Program-made: the position numbers and the translations under genes
The notes under the pieces: model-generated
Databases searched by the model: none
What the model saw: only the letters and a program-made list of their open reading frames with translations
Told to the model about the DNA's origin: nothing
Source: Glycomyces luteolus
GTDB lineage: Bacteria; Actinomycetota; Actinomycetes; Mycobacteriales; Micromonosporaceae
Direction of reading: 5' to 3'
Length of the DNA stretch: 64,000 nt
NCBI RefSeq assembly: GCF_027622875.1
Contig: NZ_JAPZVP010000006.1
Span: forward strand, 179,261-243,260
Shown here: positions 1 through 12,903 of the stretch, piece after piece
Layout of the letters: every line of letters begins with the position of its first letter
Numbering within the stretch: the first letter of the stretch is position 1

Positions 1-70
1 CCCCCGGGTGGGTCCCCTCCGCGCCCCCCTGCCCTCGGGCGGGCCCGGGCCGCGGCGCCCGGCCGCGGCG

Positions 71-105
71 AGGGGCGGCCGCCGGTATCGAAAGCGGCCG
101 CCCCT
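71..105 (-). terminator. Rho-independent-type hairpin after the small secreted protein
   Basis: A perfect 12-bp inverted repeat (71-82 pairing with 94-105) encloses an 11-base loop, just past the stop codon of the minus-strand gene at 117. There is no long T-run, which is usual for GC-rich actinobacterial terminators. Confidence 0.7.
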
Positions 106-116
106 CTGCTTGAGCG

Positions 117-329
117 CTAGTCGACCGCGACGAGCTTGTCGAGGTTGAGAACGTCAGCGCCGACGACCGACGCGACGATGTCGTCCGCGCCACCCACCAC
201 CGCGGACAGCACGCTGCTCGGCTCGCCGGACTCGACGGTGCCGGCCGCGAACACGGGTGTCGCCACCCCGGCGGCGAGCATTCCAGCGGCTCCGGCCGCG
301 ATGGCGGTTCTGGCGATGAAACGAATCAT
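117..329 (-). CDS. Small secreted or surface protein of unknown function
   Basis: Encodes about 70 residues. The N-terminus has the form of a Sec signal peptide: MIRF-Ala-Arg, then a run of Ala, Gly, Val and Leu to about residue 28, with a likely cleavage after VFA. That leaves a mature peptide of about 42 residues rich in Val, Asp and Ser, with no Cys and no recognisable domain. I chose the ATG at 329 because GAGAGG lies 6-7 bases upstream; a GTG two codons earlier (335) is possible but sits on that ribosome site. A TATATT -10-like hexamer lies on the minus strand at 385-390, without a convincing -35. The gene stands alone, with a strong terminator hairpin just after it. Such small actinobacterial exported peptides are often surface or developmental proteins, but nothing here identifies a role. 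Confidence 0.6.
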   Translation of the reverse strand: MIRFIARTAIAAGAAGMLAAGVATPVFAAGTVESGEPSSVLSAVVGGADDIVASVVGADVLNLDKLVAVD

Positions 330-470
330 GGTCACCTCTCAGTGTCGGTGTCGATATTGACCCTTTTGTAGCGAGCCAGCCCCGAATATAACGACTGGGT
401 CGTGTCGGATATAGGGAATCGACAAACCAGACTCATCAGGCTCGAACGTCCTGGAAAGCGGGCCTTCACC

Positions 471-1079
471 TCACCAGAAGATCCACGGCTCCGTCGCGAT
501 GGCCGCGGCGGCTCCGGTGAGCATCGCCGGGCCGTAGGGGAAGTCCTTGCGGCCCATGGCCATGACGGCGACCGCCTGGCCTCCTCCGAAGAGGATCGCG
601 GCCGCGAGCGCCAGGGCCGCCGCTTCCCAAGCGGCCCAGCCGGTGACGAGGCCGAGCAGCCCCGCGAGCTTGACGTCGCCGAAGCCGATCTGGCCGGTCG
701 CGCAGCCGATGCCGTACAGCGCCATGGCGATCGCGGCGCAGGCGACGGCCCGCAGCAGCATGTCCGGGTCGCCGGTGGCGATGAGCAGCGCTCCCGCGAG
801 GGGGTAGGCGGGCAGGATGAGCACGTCGGGCAGGCGTCGCTGGTAGACGTCGATCCAGCCCGCCGCGATGCCGACCGCGGCGACTGTGCCGAGTGCGACC
901 CCGTGCAGCAGTCCGTCTGCGCGCCAGGCGATCAGGAGGGCTACAGCGAGGCTCACGCTCTTGACGAGGCGCGGGTCGGGATGGCGGTCGGTCGCCAGGG
1001 CGACGCAGCGGCCGAGGCCTGGGCCCGCGAGGAGGGCGGCCGTGGCCGCGCCGATATAGAGAGCACCGGGGAAGAGCAC
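471..1079 (-). CDS. Prepilin-type leader peptidase (A24 family aspartic protease)
   Basis: Polytopic membrane protein of about 202 residues. Both A24 catalytic aspartate motifs are visible: WIDVYQRRLPD in the first cytoplasmic loop, and GFGDVKLAG (the GxGD motif). A late FPYGPA motif is also typical. The family cleaves the leader of type IV-like prepilins or Flp/Tad pilins at the inner membrane. This is the short form without the N-terminal methyltransferase domain, as usual in Gram-positive Tad systems. The start is uncertain: GTG at 1079 puts the first membrane segment at the N-terminus, while GTG at 1181 would add 34 residues rich in Pro and Arg. Neither has a strong ribosome site. No pilin or Tad gene is in view, so its substrate must be encoded elsewhere. 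It follows uvrA on the same strand. Confidence 0.8.
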   Translation of the reverse strand: MLFPGALYIGAATAALLAGPGLGRCVALATDRHPDPRLVKSVSLAVALLIAWRADGLLHGVALGTVAAVGIAAGWIDVYQRRLPDVLILPAYPLAGALLIATGDPDMLLRAVACAAIAMALYGIGCATGQIGFGDVKLAGLLGLVTGWAAWEAAALALAAAILFGGGQAVAVMAMGRKDFPYGPAMLTGAAAAIATEPWIFW

Positions 1080-1244
1080 GCTGCGATGCTCGCATTCCGT
1101 TGGGGCGGAATACGGGAGCGACGCGGGCGCGGTCGGGCGCGGGGCCCGCGGTGGTCGGGTTGAGTTGGGGCGCAGGGTCACCGGGGATGCGGCGGCAGTG
1201 CCGCGGGAAGCCGTTGGGGCACCGCGGGAGCGAGGCGGCCCGGA

Positions 1245-4241
<2,997 letters not shown>

Positions 4242-4495
4242 GGTGGGAATCTAACGTTCGGGTCCGACAGTTCTGGGAGCCCCGCTGTTCGAAGGAGGGC
4301 CGCCCTACGAGGCTACTCCCCCGCGTAGTGCGGATTCGTACGCCGATGTGACCTTTGACTCAGGCTCCACGCATACGAAAGCGGGCCCGGTGGCGGCGCG
4401 CATGCATGGCTCGCGAGTTTCGCCGAGAATGCCGCCGCCTTGACCGGACCCGCCTTCGATGGCAGGAATCAAGCCTTGTGGGTGACCCGTCCGGT

Positions 4496-5590
4496 TCAGT
4501 CGAACCGGTAGAGGTCGTAGTCGTCCATGATCCCGATGAGCTTGTCCGAGTACTGCGGGTCGGTCGCGTAGCCGGCCTTGTGGATCTCTCGGGCGAAGCG
4601 CTTCGCGTCGTCCGCGTGGTCCATGGCGGTGGCGTAGCGGGACCAGTTCGCGAGCAGGTCGCCGTGGTCGCGGTAGGAGTCGGCCACGTTCCTGTAAGCG
4701 CGGAACGTCGCGTCCATGTCGAAGCAGCCGCCGGTCGGACTGCACTCGAAGGTGGCGTAGTCGCGGCAGCCGATGGCGTGGTCGCCGGGCGAGCCGAAGC
4801 ACTTCATGCCGAACAGGTTGTGGTCCTCGCGGGCCAGTGCGCCCTTGCCCCAACCGGATTCGAGGATCGCCTGCGCGATGGTCACCGAGGCGGGCACGCC
4901 GGTGGCGCGGTCGCTGGCCTGCGCGGCGGAAGCGTGCGCGTCGATGAAGCCCGCGGTGCCGCCGCGCGGGACCGCGGGCGGGGCCTGGCCGCACCAGGGC
5001 AGCCACGGCTCGCCGGCGCTCCACTTGATGTAGGCGGCGGAGACGTAGCGCTTGTCGCCGATCAGGTACCAGGCGCCCGTCTTGCGGGCGGGGCCGGTGA
5101 CCTCCTGGCCCCAGACCTGGCATTTGACGGAGATCCCGGTGCCGTTGGCGAAGGTGCCCTGCCTGTCGGAGGTCGAGTTCGCGGCGGCGCGGATGTTGAG
5201 TTCGCCGCCGTCGGTGCTGACCATGGCGTTGGTGGCGGCCTTCGTGGCGGCGGAGCACCACGGCACGGGCTGCGGGGGCGACCAGTTGACGTACGAGTTG
5301 GAGATCCAGCGGTTCTTGCCGATGCGCAGCCAGGTTGACGTGGTGCGGACGTAACCGCTGATCTCCTCGCCGCGGACCATGCAGAACACCTCGGGGTTCG
5401 CGCCGTTGGCGAGGGTCCCGGCGGTCTTCTGGTCCGTGGCCGGGCCGGTGCGGACGTTCAGCGTGCCGCCTTCGGTGGCGATGATCGCACCGGTGATCTT
5501 GGCCTGTCCGGGGGCCGCGCCGACGAGGATCACCCCGGCGGCGAGCGCGAGAACCGTAACGAACCGGATGTATATTTGGAATACGCCCAT
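4496..5590 (-). CDS. Secreted glucosaminidase with two bacterial SH3 domains
   Basis: Likely exported peptidoglycan hydrolase. After a signal or anchor segment (VTVLALAAGVILVG, ending near GQAK) come two bacterial SH3-like repeats of about 65 residues. Each has a GG-x-LN-V/I-R core and ends in a W-x-x-I-G-x-x/R-W/Y-I/V-S motif. The C-terminal 150 residues form a FlgJ/LytG-like glucosaminidase domain: VPASVTIAQAILESGWGKG, containing the expected catalytic Glu, then NLFGMKC. SH3b domains usually bind wall peptides and position the enzyme. I chose the ATG at 5590; an in-frame ATG at 5647 would place 19 hydrophilic residues before the signal segment, which is less likely. It is divergent from typA across 135 bases. 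Confidence 0.85.
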   Translation of the reverse strand: MGVFQIYIRFVTVLALAAGVILVGAAPGQAKITGAIIATEGGTLNVRTGPATDQKTAGTLANGANPEVFCMVRGEEISGYVRTTSTWLRIGKNRWISNSYVNWSPPQPVPWCSAATKAATNAMVSTDGGELNIRAAANSTSDRQGTFANGTGISVKCQVWGQEVTGPARKTGAWYLIGDKRYVSAAYIKWSAGEPWLPWCGQAPPAVPRGGTAGFIDAHASAAQASDRATGVPASVTIAQAILESGWGKGALAREDHNLFGMKCFGSPGDHAIGCRDYATFECSPTGGCFDMDATFRAYRNVADSYRDHGDLLANWSRYATAMDHADDAKRFAREIHKAGYATDPQYSDKLIGIMDDYDLYRFD

Positions 5591-5623
5591 AGTGGGCAGC
5601 CTAGATAATGAGGGATTTTCTGT

Positions 5624-5640
5624 CATTGAAAGGCTCAATG
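5624..5640. promoter_or_regulatory. Inverted repeat CATTGA-N5-TCAATG between the glucosaminidase gene and typA
   Basis: Perfect 6-bp arms (5624-5629 and 5635-5640) lie 34 bases upstream of the glucosaminidase start and about 86 bases upstream of typA. It is AT-richer than its surroundings and may be an operator for the wall hydrolase. No regulator can be assigned. Confidence 0.3.
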
Positions 5641-5692
5641 TGAACAAACTTCAGGCATCGGACGAGGTTTCTGGTGTCCGCGATCACCTGGG

Positions 5693-5721
5693 TTGACGCC
5701 AGGTCCCTCTCGTGCTTAAGC
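5693..5721 (+). promoter_or_regulatory. Candidate typA promoter giving a leaderless transcript
   Basis: TTGACG at 5693-5698 is a good -35 hexamer. A 17-base spacer leads to TTAAGC at 5716-5721, a weak -10. Transcription would then begin at about 5726-5728, on the ATG itself, which fits the lack of a ribosome site before typA. Confidence 0.4.
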
Positions 5722-5725
5722 GACA

Positions 5726-7606
<1,881 letters not shown>

Positions 7607-7617
7607 GCCCTGAACGC

Positions 7618-7655
7618 GGAAAGCGGGCCCGACCTTCCGGTCGGGCCCGCTTTCC
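7618..7655. terminator. Bidirectional terminator between typA and the PAC2-family gene
   Basis: A perfect 17-bp stem (7618-7634 with 7639-7655) and a TTCC tetraloop, with AAA/TTT at the stem base. It lies 12 bases after the typA stop and 45 bases after the stop of the opposing gene, so it can serve both. Confidence 0.9.
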
Positions 7656-7699
7656 GCTGTTATTCGGTCGCCGTCGCGCTTGCCGCGCACCACGAGGCG

Positions 7700-8614
7700 C
7701 TACTTGTCGTCCTCGCCTCGCTGGCGCTCGGCCAAGAAGTGCTCGAACGCCGCTCCGAGTTCGTCGGCGGTCGGCATCCGGCCGTCCTGGAGCATCTCGT
7801 CGGCCTCGGCGGCCTCGGTGAACGAGTCGTACTGCTCCTCAAGGGTCTTCACCACGTCGGCGACCTCCTCGGATTCGGCGACCTGCTCGGCGATGTCCGA
7901 ATCCACTTGCGCGCGTTCGACTTCCAGCTCCTCGTCGGAGGGCAGGTCGAGGCCGGTGGCCTCGCGGATGCCCTCGAGGAGGCGCAGCGAGGCGGCCGGG
8001 TAGGTCATCTGCATGACGTAATGCGGCACGTGCACCGAGAGGCCGATCGCGTCGCGGCCGGACTCGCCGAGGCGGTACTCCAGCAGCCCCGCGGCGTTGC
8101 CGGGGACCGTGACCTCGTTGAACACCGGGCGGTTGTCGAAGACGAGTTCGGGCCGGGTGGCGTGCACGGTCATGCCGAGCGGCCGGGTGTGCGGCACCCC
8201 CATCGGGATGCCCTGGAAGCCCAGGGTGAGCGGCACATGCCAGTGCTCGACCAGGTCCTCCACCGAGTCCACGAAGCGTTCCCAGGCGAAGTCGGGCTCA
8301 GGGCCCGTCATGAGCAGGAACGGCTTGTCCGCCGCGTCCCGCATCAGGTACACCACCAGCTGCGGGGCCTCGAAGTCCGACCAGCGGTCGATCGAGAACG
8401 TGAGGTTGGGCCGCCGGGAGCGGTAGTCGATGAGCTGGTCCACGTCGAACGACGCGACCGGGGTGTGCTCGCAGGTCTTGAACAGGTGGTCCACCACCCC
8501 GCGACCCGCTTGGCCTGCGTCCATGAACCCGTCGAGGAAGTGCAGCAGCACCGCTCCCCGCGCCTCGGCCGGTTCCGCCAGGACCTCGCACAGTGCCCAA
8601 GGGTCAACGTTCAA
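7700..8614 (-). CDS. PAC2 (proteasome assembly chaperone) family protein
   Basis: About 304 residues with the PAC2 fold seen in archaeal and actinobacterial proteins related to eukaryotic proteasome assembly chaperones. Visible family features are the N-terminal LLHFLDGFMDAGQAG segment, the central LTLGFQGIPMGVPHTRP, and VHVPHYVMQMTYPAASLRLLEGI near the end of the domain. A very acidic, probably coiled C-terminal tail (about residues 230-304) follows. I chose a TTG start at 8614 because GGAG lies 9 bases upstream; the open frame extends to 8707 but would then run into the end of ftsI. The role in bacteria is not established. It follows ftsI by 90 bases on the same strand and could be cotranscribed with it. 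Confidence 0.8.
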   Translation of the reverse strand: MNVDPWALCEVLAEPAEARGAVLLHFLDGFMDAGQAGRGVVDHLFKTCEHTPVASFDVDQLIDYRSRRPNLTFSIDRWSDFEAPQLVVYLMRDAADKPFLLMTGPEPDFAWERFVDSVEDLVEHWHVPLTLGFQGIPMGVPHTRPLGMTVHATRPELVFDNRPVFNEVTVPGNAAGLLEYRLGESGRDAIGLSVHVPHYVMQMTYPAASLRLLEGIREATGLDLPSDEELEVERAQVDSDIAEQVAESEEVADVVKTLEEQYDSFTEAAEADEMLQDGRMPTADELGAAFEHFLAERQRGEDDK

Positions 8615-8703
8615 AACAATCGGCTCCTTCTTCCTTGACGCCTTCGATGCTAACGCCCTGGGCCGACCCCCGATTCCCGCTCGCGGAGAACTTCGGAGAA
8701 GCG

Positions 8704-10902
8704 TCACCCCCAGACGTCGAACTCCGGCGCGGGCTCGGTCGCGGGGCGAACCCCGAAGTACCCCAAGGCGAACTCGTTGATCTCCTTAAACGCCTCGCCC
8801 GTGGTGGAACCGCCGCCGCCACCGCCGGGAACGTAGACGCTCACGGCCACCACGTACTGCGGATCCTCGGCCGGGGCGAATCCCACGAACGAGGTGATGT
8901 TGCCGGGCGCGTACGCGCCGTCGACGACGAGGCTGCCGGTGCCGGTCTTGCCGGCCAGGTGGTAGTTCTCGAGCGCCGCGTTGCGGCCCGTGCCGGTCTC
9001 GGCCGCGATGGGCGCCTGCAGCAGGTACTGGAGGTTCTCGGCGGTCTCCTTGGAGATGACGCGGTGCGTCTCGGGTTCGGGCTGCTCCACGACGGTGCCG
9101 TCGGCCTCGATCTTCTGGTCGACGAGCGTGGGCTGCACGTAGACACCGTCGTTGGCGATGGCGCCGTAGAGCGCGGCCATCTGCATGATCGTGGTGGTGC
9201 CCTCGTGGCCGATCGGGACCGAGCCGTACGAGGTGCCCGACCAGTTCTGGGGTTCCTGGAGGATGCCCGAGGCCTCGCCCGCGATCCCGACGCCCGTGGG
9301 CTGGCCGAGGCCGAAGGCGAGCTGGTACTCGTAGAGCTTCTCCTTGCCGATGCAGTCGGCGAGCTTGATGGTGCCCACGTTCGAGGACTGCGCGATGATC
9401 CCGGCGAGGCTGAGCACCGCGTCGCCGTGCTCGTAGCCGTCCTTGTAGACGGTGTCGCCCTTGGTGATCGTCTGCTCGAGAGGCATCGTGCCGTCGGGCT
9501 CGATGCAGCCCTCCTCGAGGGCCGCGGCGAACACGATCGCCTTGTGGATCGATCCCGGGTCCACAGTGGCCTGAGTGCCGTAGTCGCGGTACGCCTCGGG
9601 GTCGTCCACGTCGAACGGGTTGGCCGCGTCGTAGGTCGGGGTCGAGGCCATCGCCAGCATCTCGCCGGAGCCGACCTCCATGACCATCGCCGAGCCGAAC
9701 TCGGCGTCGTGCTCCTTCACCGTCTCCTGCAGGATGTTCTGCACCTGGAACTGGAGCTTGTCGTCGAGGGTGAGCTGGATGTCGTTGCCCGGCACCGCTT
9801 CCTCCTCGCGGTAGAACGCGCCGGGGATCGGCTGGCCGGACTGGCTGCGCTCGTACGAGACCTCGCCGTCCTCGCCCGAGAGCCAGTCGTCGTAGGCGGC
9901 CTCCAGGCCGACGAGGCCGTTCCCTTCGCCGCCGGTGAAGCCGATGACGTTGGCGGCCAAGTCGTGTCCGGGGACCATGCGGCTCTCGTCCTCGCCGATG
10001 ATGAGGCCCGGGTTCTCCATCTCGCGGATCCGGTCGCCGACCTCGAGGCTGACGCCGCGCTGCAGGTACGCGAAGCGGATCGCCTCGCCCTGCGCGGTCT
10101 CCTTGGTGGCGATGATCGGTTCGATGTCGGAGGCCTTCCGGCCCAGGAGCGGCGCCAGGGTCGCGGCCACCTCCGCGGGGTCGCCCTTGACCATGCCGGG
10201 ATCGACGGCGATGTAGTTCGCCTCGATCGAGTAGGCGAGCCGGTTGCCGTTGCGGTCGAGGATCGCGCCGCGCTCGGCGGGCAACGGCTCGGTCGTGAGG
10301 CGCTGGTTCAGGGCCTCCGCCGCGTAGGCCGCTGAGTCGGTGACCTGGAGCTGCACGAGCCTGGCGCCCGAGACGAGCAGCAGGATCATGACGAAGGCCG
10401 CGGCCATGCGCAGCCGCCGCCGCGGGTTGCCGATGCGCGGCAGGCTCGCGAGCGGCCGCACCTCGATCGGCCCGGTGGCACGGAGCGTGCCGCGCGGTCC
10501 GCCGCGGCGCGGCGGGTTGACCGGACCGGTGCGCCTGGTCGGCGCCGGACGGACGGTCCCGGTGCGGCGCACCGGCTCCGAGCGGTCGGCGGCGGTGCGC
10601 TTCGGTTCGGGTTCGGGCCTGCGGGGCTCGGTGATCGTGCCGGTCTCGCGCTGGCGGCGCTCGCGCGAGCGGGCCGCGGCCTCGCGGCGCCTGCGCGCCG
10701 CGAGGTCGTCGGCCTCCTGCTGCTGCGAGGTCCGGTTGCGTTCGCGGCGCGCGGCCTCGCGGTCGCGCGCCCCGTTCTCCCGGGCCCGGTTGTCCTCGGA
10801 CCCCTCCGCCGCCTCGCGGACGGTGCGCCCGCGAGGCGTGTAACGGCGCGCTCGACTGATCGATGAGGGGTCGCGCCGTCGACGGGGGTCGGATTCGGTC
10901 AT
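8704..10902 (-). CDS. ftsI: Division transpeptidase, class B penicillin-binding protein (FtsI/PBP3-like)
   Basis: Septal peptidoglycan transpeptidase, 732 residues. A long basic cytoplasmic leader rich in Arg, Glu and Pro (1-164) is followed by one membrane segment (about 165-183), the pedestal domain (starting near AERGAILDRNGN) and the transpeptidase domain. Active-site motifs are SxxK at 451-454 (S-I-H-K), SSN at 506-508 and KTG at 652-654. The first motif reads DPGSIHK rather than the common EPGSTFK. The leader is much longer than in E. coli; extended basic or disordered leaders are known in actinobacterial FtsI. The gene starts 8 bases after ftsL with AAGGAC as ribosome site. It is the last recognisable dcw gene here: a PAC2 gene, not murE, follows. 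Confidence 0.93.
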   Translation of the reverse strand: MTESDPRRRRDPSSISRARRYTPRGRTVREAAEGSEDNRARENGARDREAARRERNRTSQQQEADDLAARRRREAAARSRERRQRETGTITEPRRPEPEPKRTAADRSEPVRRTGTVRPAPTRRTGPVNPPRRGGPRGTLRATGPIEVRPLASLPRIGNPRRRLRMAAAFVMILLLVSGARLVQLQVTDSAAYAAEALNQRLTTEPLPAERGAILDRNGNRLAYSIEANYIAVDPGMVKGDPAEVAATLAPLLGRKASDIEPIIATKETAQGEAIRFAYLQRGVSLEVGDRIREMENPGLIIGEDESRMVPGHDLAANVIGFTGGEGNGLVGLEAAYDDWLSGEDGEVSYERSQSGQPIPGAFYREEEAVPGNDIQLTLDDKLQFQVQNILQETVKEHDAEFGSAMVMEVGSGEMLAMASTPTYDAANPFDVDDPEAYRDYGTQATVDPGSIHKAIVFAAALEEGCIEPDGTMPLEQTITKGDTVYKDGYEHGDAVLSLAGIIAQSSNVGTIKLADCIGKEKLYEYQLAFGLGQPTGVGIAGEASGILQEPQNWSGTSYGSVPIGHEGTTTIMQMAALYGAIANDGVYVQPTLVDQKIEADGTVVEQPEPETHRVISKETAENLQYLLQAPIAAETGTGRNAALENYHLAGKTGTGSLVVDGAYAPGNITSFVGFAPAEDPQYVVAVSVYVPGGGGGGSTTGEAFKEINEFALGYFGVRPATEPAPEFDVWG

Positions 10903-10910
10903 CGACGTCC

Positions 10911-11489
10911 TTACTCTTCGTTCCAGGGCACCTCGACGGTCTCGCCGCCGGGCAGGTACAGGAAGGTCACCTTCTCCGGGTGCACCATGCCGTACAGCTG
11001 CGCCTGGGCCTGGAGGTACACCGGCGTGTCGAGGTGCGACAGCTCGTCCTCGAGCGCCTGCTCGGTCTGGTCGAGCTCGCCGGCCTGGGTCCGCAGCTCC
11101 TGCAGCCGGTAGGCGTCCTCGTTGATGACCGTGTTCAGCACCAGCAGGCCGAAGATCCCGGCGACCACCAGCGCGAGGATGCCGCCGACGAACGCCGGGC
11201 GCGGCACCTCCACCGGCTCCGGCGCGGGCTTGGCCTTCGTCTCAGTCCGGGTGCGCGGGAGCACCACGGTCTCGCGCTGCGGCGCGGCCGGGGTCTCGGT
11301 CTCCGCCGGAGGCGCCTCGACCGGGACGGTGGCGGGCTGGACGGCGAGGTTCCCCTCGAACACAGGCGCGGAGTCATCGGCGTCGCCGACGAGGCCGCGG
11401 CGTCGCGAAGACGCGGCGCGGGCCCGCCGGCGGGCGGCCTTGATGATCTCGTCGGGGTCGGCTTGCGCGCGACGGTACTGGTCGCTCAT
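10911..11489 (-). CDS. ftsL: FtsL-like septum formation protein
   Basis: Single-pass membrane protein of 192 residues in the position of FtsL, between rsmH and ftsI. The N-terminal 98 residues are cytoplasmic, basic and then rich in Pro and Glu. A membrane segment runs over about 99-119. The short extracytoplasmic part begins with a coiled-coil-like stretch (RLQELRTQAGELDQTEQALEDEL) and ends with a YGMVHPEKVTFLYLPGGE-type region common to actinobacterial FtsL/DivIC-like proteins. By family knowledge it would bind FtsQ and FtsB/DivIC and help activate FtsI and FtsW. Sequence conservation in FtsL is low, so the call rests on topology and position. Its ATG overlaps the rsmH stop by 4 bases (ATGA), indicating translational coupling. 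Confidence 0.85.
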   Translation of the reverse strand: MSDQYRRAQADPDEIIKAARRRARAASSRRRGLVGDADDSAPVFEGNLAVQPATVPVEAPPAETETPAAPQRETVVLPRTRTETKAKPAPEPVEVPRPAFVGGILALVVAGIFGLLVLNTVINEDAYRLQELRTQAGELDQTEQALEDELSHLDTPVYLQAQAQLYGMVHPEKVTFLYLPGGETVEVPWNEE

Positions 11490-12454
11490 GGTGCGCCTCC
11501 TGCTCCTGTGGACGGTGCGATGCGTTCCGCGGCGCGGAGCCGGGCGGGCGCCGCGCGCGGATTGCGGTCGAGTTCGGTCTGGGTCGGTTGCTGGGCCTTC
11601 TTCGTGAGGAGTCGAAAGGTGGGTTCGGTTCCGGGGAGGTCGACGGGGAGGCCGGCCGGGCTGGTGGAAGTGGCCCTTCGGGCCAGCTCCTGCTTGGTGA
11701 TGCGGTCTTCGAGCGAGTGGTAGGAGAGCACGACGACGCGGCCGCCGGGGGCCATCACGTCGAGCGCCGCGGGCAGTGCGCGCTCCCAGGTCTCGAGCTC
11801 GCCGTTGACCTCGATCCGCAGGGCCTGGAAGGTCCGCTTGGCGGGGTTGCCGCCGGTGCGGCGGGCCGCGGCCGGGATCGCGTCCCGCACCAGGTCCGCC
11901 AGCGCGCTGCTGGAGGTGATCGGGGCCTTGGCCCGGGCCTTGACGATGCTGGAGACGACGCGGGTCGCGAACTTCTCCTCGCCGTACTCGCGCAGGATGC
12001 GCACGAGGTCGCCCGGCTCGTAGGTGTTCACGACGATCTCGGCGGTGAGCGGGTCGTCGGGGTTCATGCGCATGTCGAGGCGCGCGTCCTGGCTGTAGGC
12101 GAAGCCGCGGTCGGCCTGGTCGAGCTGCATCGAGGAGACGCCGAGGTCGAACAGGACGGCGTCCAGTGATGCGAAGCCGTTGTCCTCCAGGACTTCCGGG
12201 ATCTCGTCGTAGACGGCGCGGGCCGGGATGAAGCGCTCGCCGAAGTCGGCGAGGCGCTTGGAGGCGAGTTCGAGTGCGGTGGGGTCGCGGTCGACGCCGA
12301 TGACCGTGAGGCCGGGGTGGGCGGTCAGCAGCGCCTCGGTGTGCCCTCCGGCGCCGAGGGTCGCGTCGACGGCCAGCGCCCCGGGGCGCGAGGCGGCGGG
12401 CGCGAGGTATTCCAGCACTTCGTCGAGCATCACCGGGATGTGCGGTGCGTTCAT
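11486..12454 (-). CDS. rsmH: 16S rRNA (cytosine-1402-N4)-methyltransferase
   Basis: RsmH (MraW) methylates N4 of C1402 in the 16S rRNA P site. The 322-residue protein begins MNAPHIPVMLDEVLEYL, followed by the SAM-binding motif VDATLGAGGHTEALL. Later family motifs are VLFDLGVSSMQLDQADRGFAY and the C-terminal VLSYHSLEDRITK. The ATG at 12454 is preceded by an excellent ribosome site (AAGGAGGT, 7 bases away); the frame stays open further upstream over mraZ, but that is not coding. It lies 17 bases after mraZ and overlaps ftsL, so mraZ-rsmH-ftsL-ftsI is one operon. Confidence 0.96.
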   Translation of the reverse strand: MNAPHIPVMLDEVLEYLAPAASRPGALAVDATLGAGGHTEALLTAHPGLTVIGVDRDPTALELASKRLADFGERFIPARAVYDEIPEVLEDNGFASLDAVLFDLGVSSMQLDQADRGFAYSQDARLDMRMNPDDPLTAEIVVNTYEPGDLVRILREYGEEKFATRVVSSIVKARAKAPITSSSALADLVRDAIPAAARRTGGNPAKRTFQALRIEVNGELETWERALPAALDVMAPGGRVVVLSYHSLEDRITKQELARRATSTSPAGLPVDLPGTEPTFRLLTKKAQQPTQTELDRNPRAAPARLRAAERIAPSTGAGGAP

Positions 12455-12471
12455 TCCGCTCACCTCCTTCT

Positions 12472-12903
12472 CTACAGTCCTTCGGGCAGGTCGCCCTCTT
12501 CGATGTCGGCGAAGGCCTCTTCCGAGGCCTCCAGGTAGTCGTCCCAGGTCTGGGTGTTCCAGATCTCCACGCGGTTGGAGGCGCCGATGACCGCGAGTTC
12601 GCGGTCGAGGCCGGCGTATTCGCGCAGCCGCGGGGGGATGGTGACGCGCCCCTGCTTGTCGGGGACCTCGTCGTGGGCCGAGGCGAAGAACACCCGGCTG
12701 TAAGCGCGGGCGGTCTTGCTCGACATGGGGGCCTGCTGGAGCGCTTGGGCGATGCGCGTGAACTCCGTTTCGGGGAACACGTACAGGCAGCGTTCCTGGC
12801 CCTTGGTGATCACGACTCCTTCCGCCAGTCCTTCCCTGAACTTCGCGGGGAGGATGACGCGGCCCTTGTCGTCCAGGCGCGGGTTGTGGGTGCCGAGGAA
12901 CAT
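12472..12903 (-). CDS. mraZ: Transcriptional regulator MraZ
   Basis: Ring-forming regulator of the dcw operon, 143 residues. It has two SpoVT-AbrB-type half domains: [15 protein letters not shown] near the N-terminus and [18 protein letters not shown] in the second half. I chose the ATG at 12903 because [15 protein letters not shown] matches the usual MraZ N-terminus; GTG three codons upstream overlaps the G-rich ribosome site. In other bacteria MraZ represses or activates its own operon by binding direct repeats with a 10-bp period, and such repeats are present 64-102 bases upstream. It is first gene of mraZ-rsmH-ftsL-ftsI. Confidence 0.95.
   Translation of the reverse strand: MFLGTHNPRLDDKGRVILPAKFREGLAEGVVITKGQERCLYVFPETEFTRIAQALQQAPMSSKTARAYSRVFFASAHDEVPDKQGRVTIPPRLREYAGLDRELAVIGASNRVEIWNTQTWDDYLEASEEAFADIEEGDLPEGL

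Noticed and set aside
4242-4340. Possible LexA (SOS) box upstream of uvrA
   Set aside because: Half-sites such as TTCGAAC and CGTTCG are present, but no 16-base site with both arms at the right spacing could be found.
4491-4508. 7-bp inverted repeat over the glucosaminidase stop codon
   Set aside because: The stem is short and partly inside the coding sequence, too weak to call a terminator.
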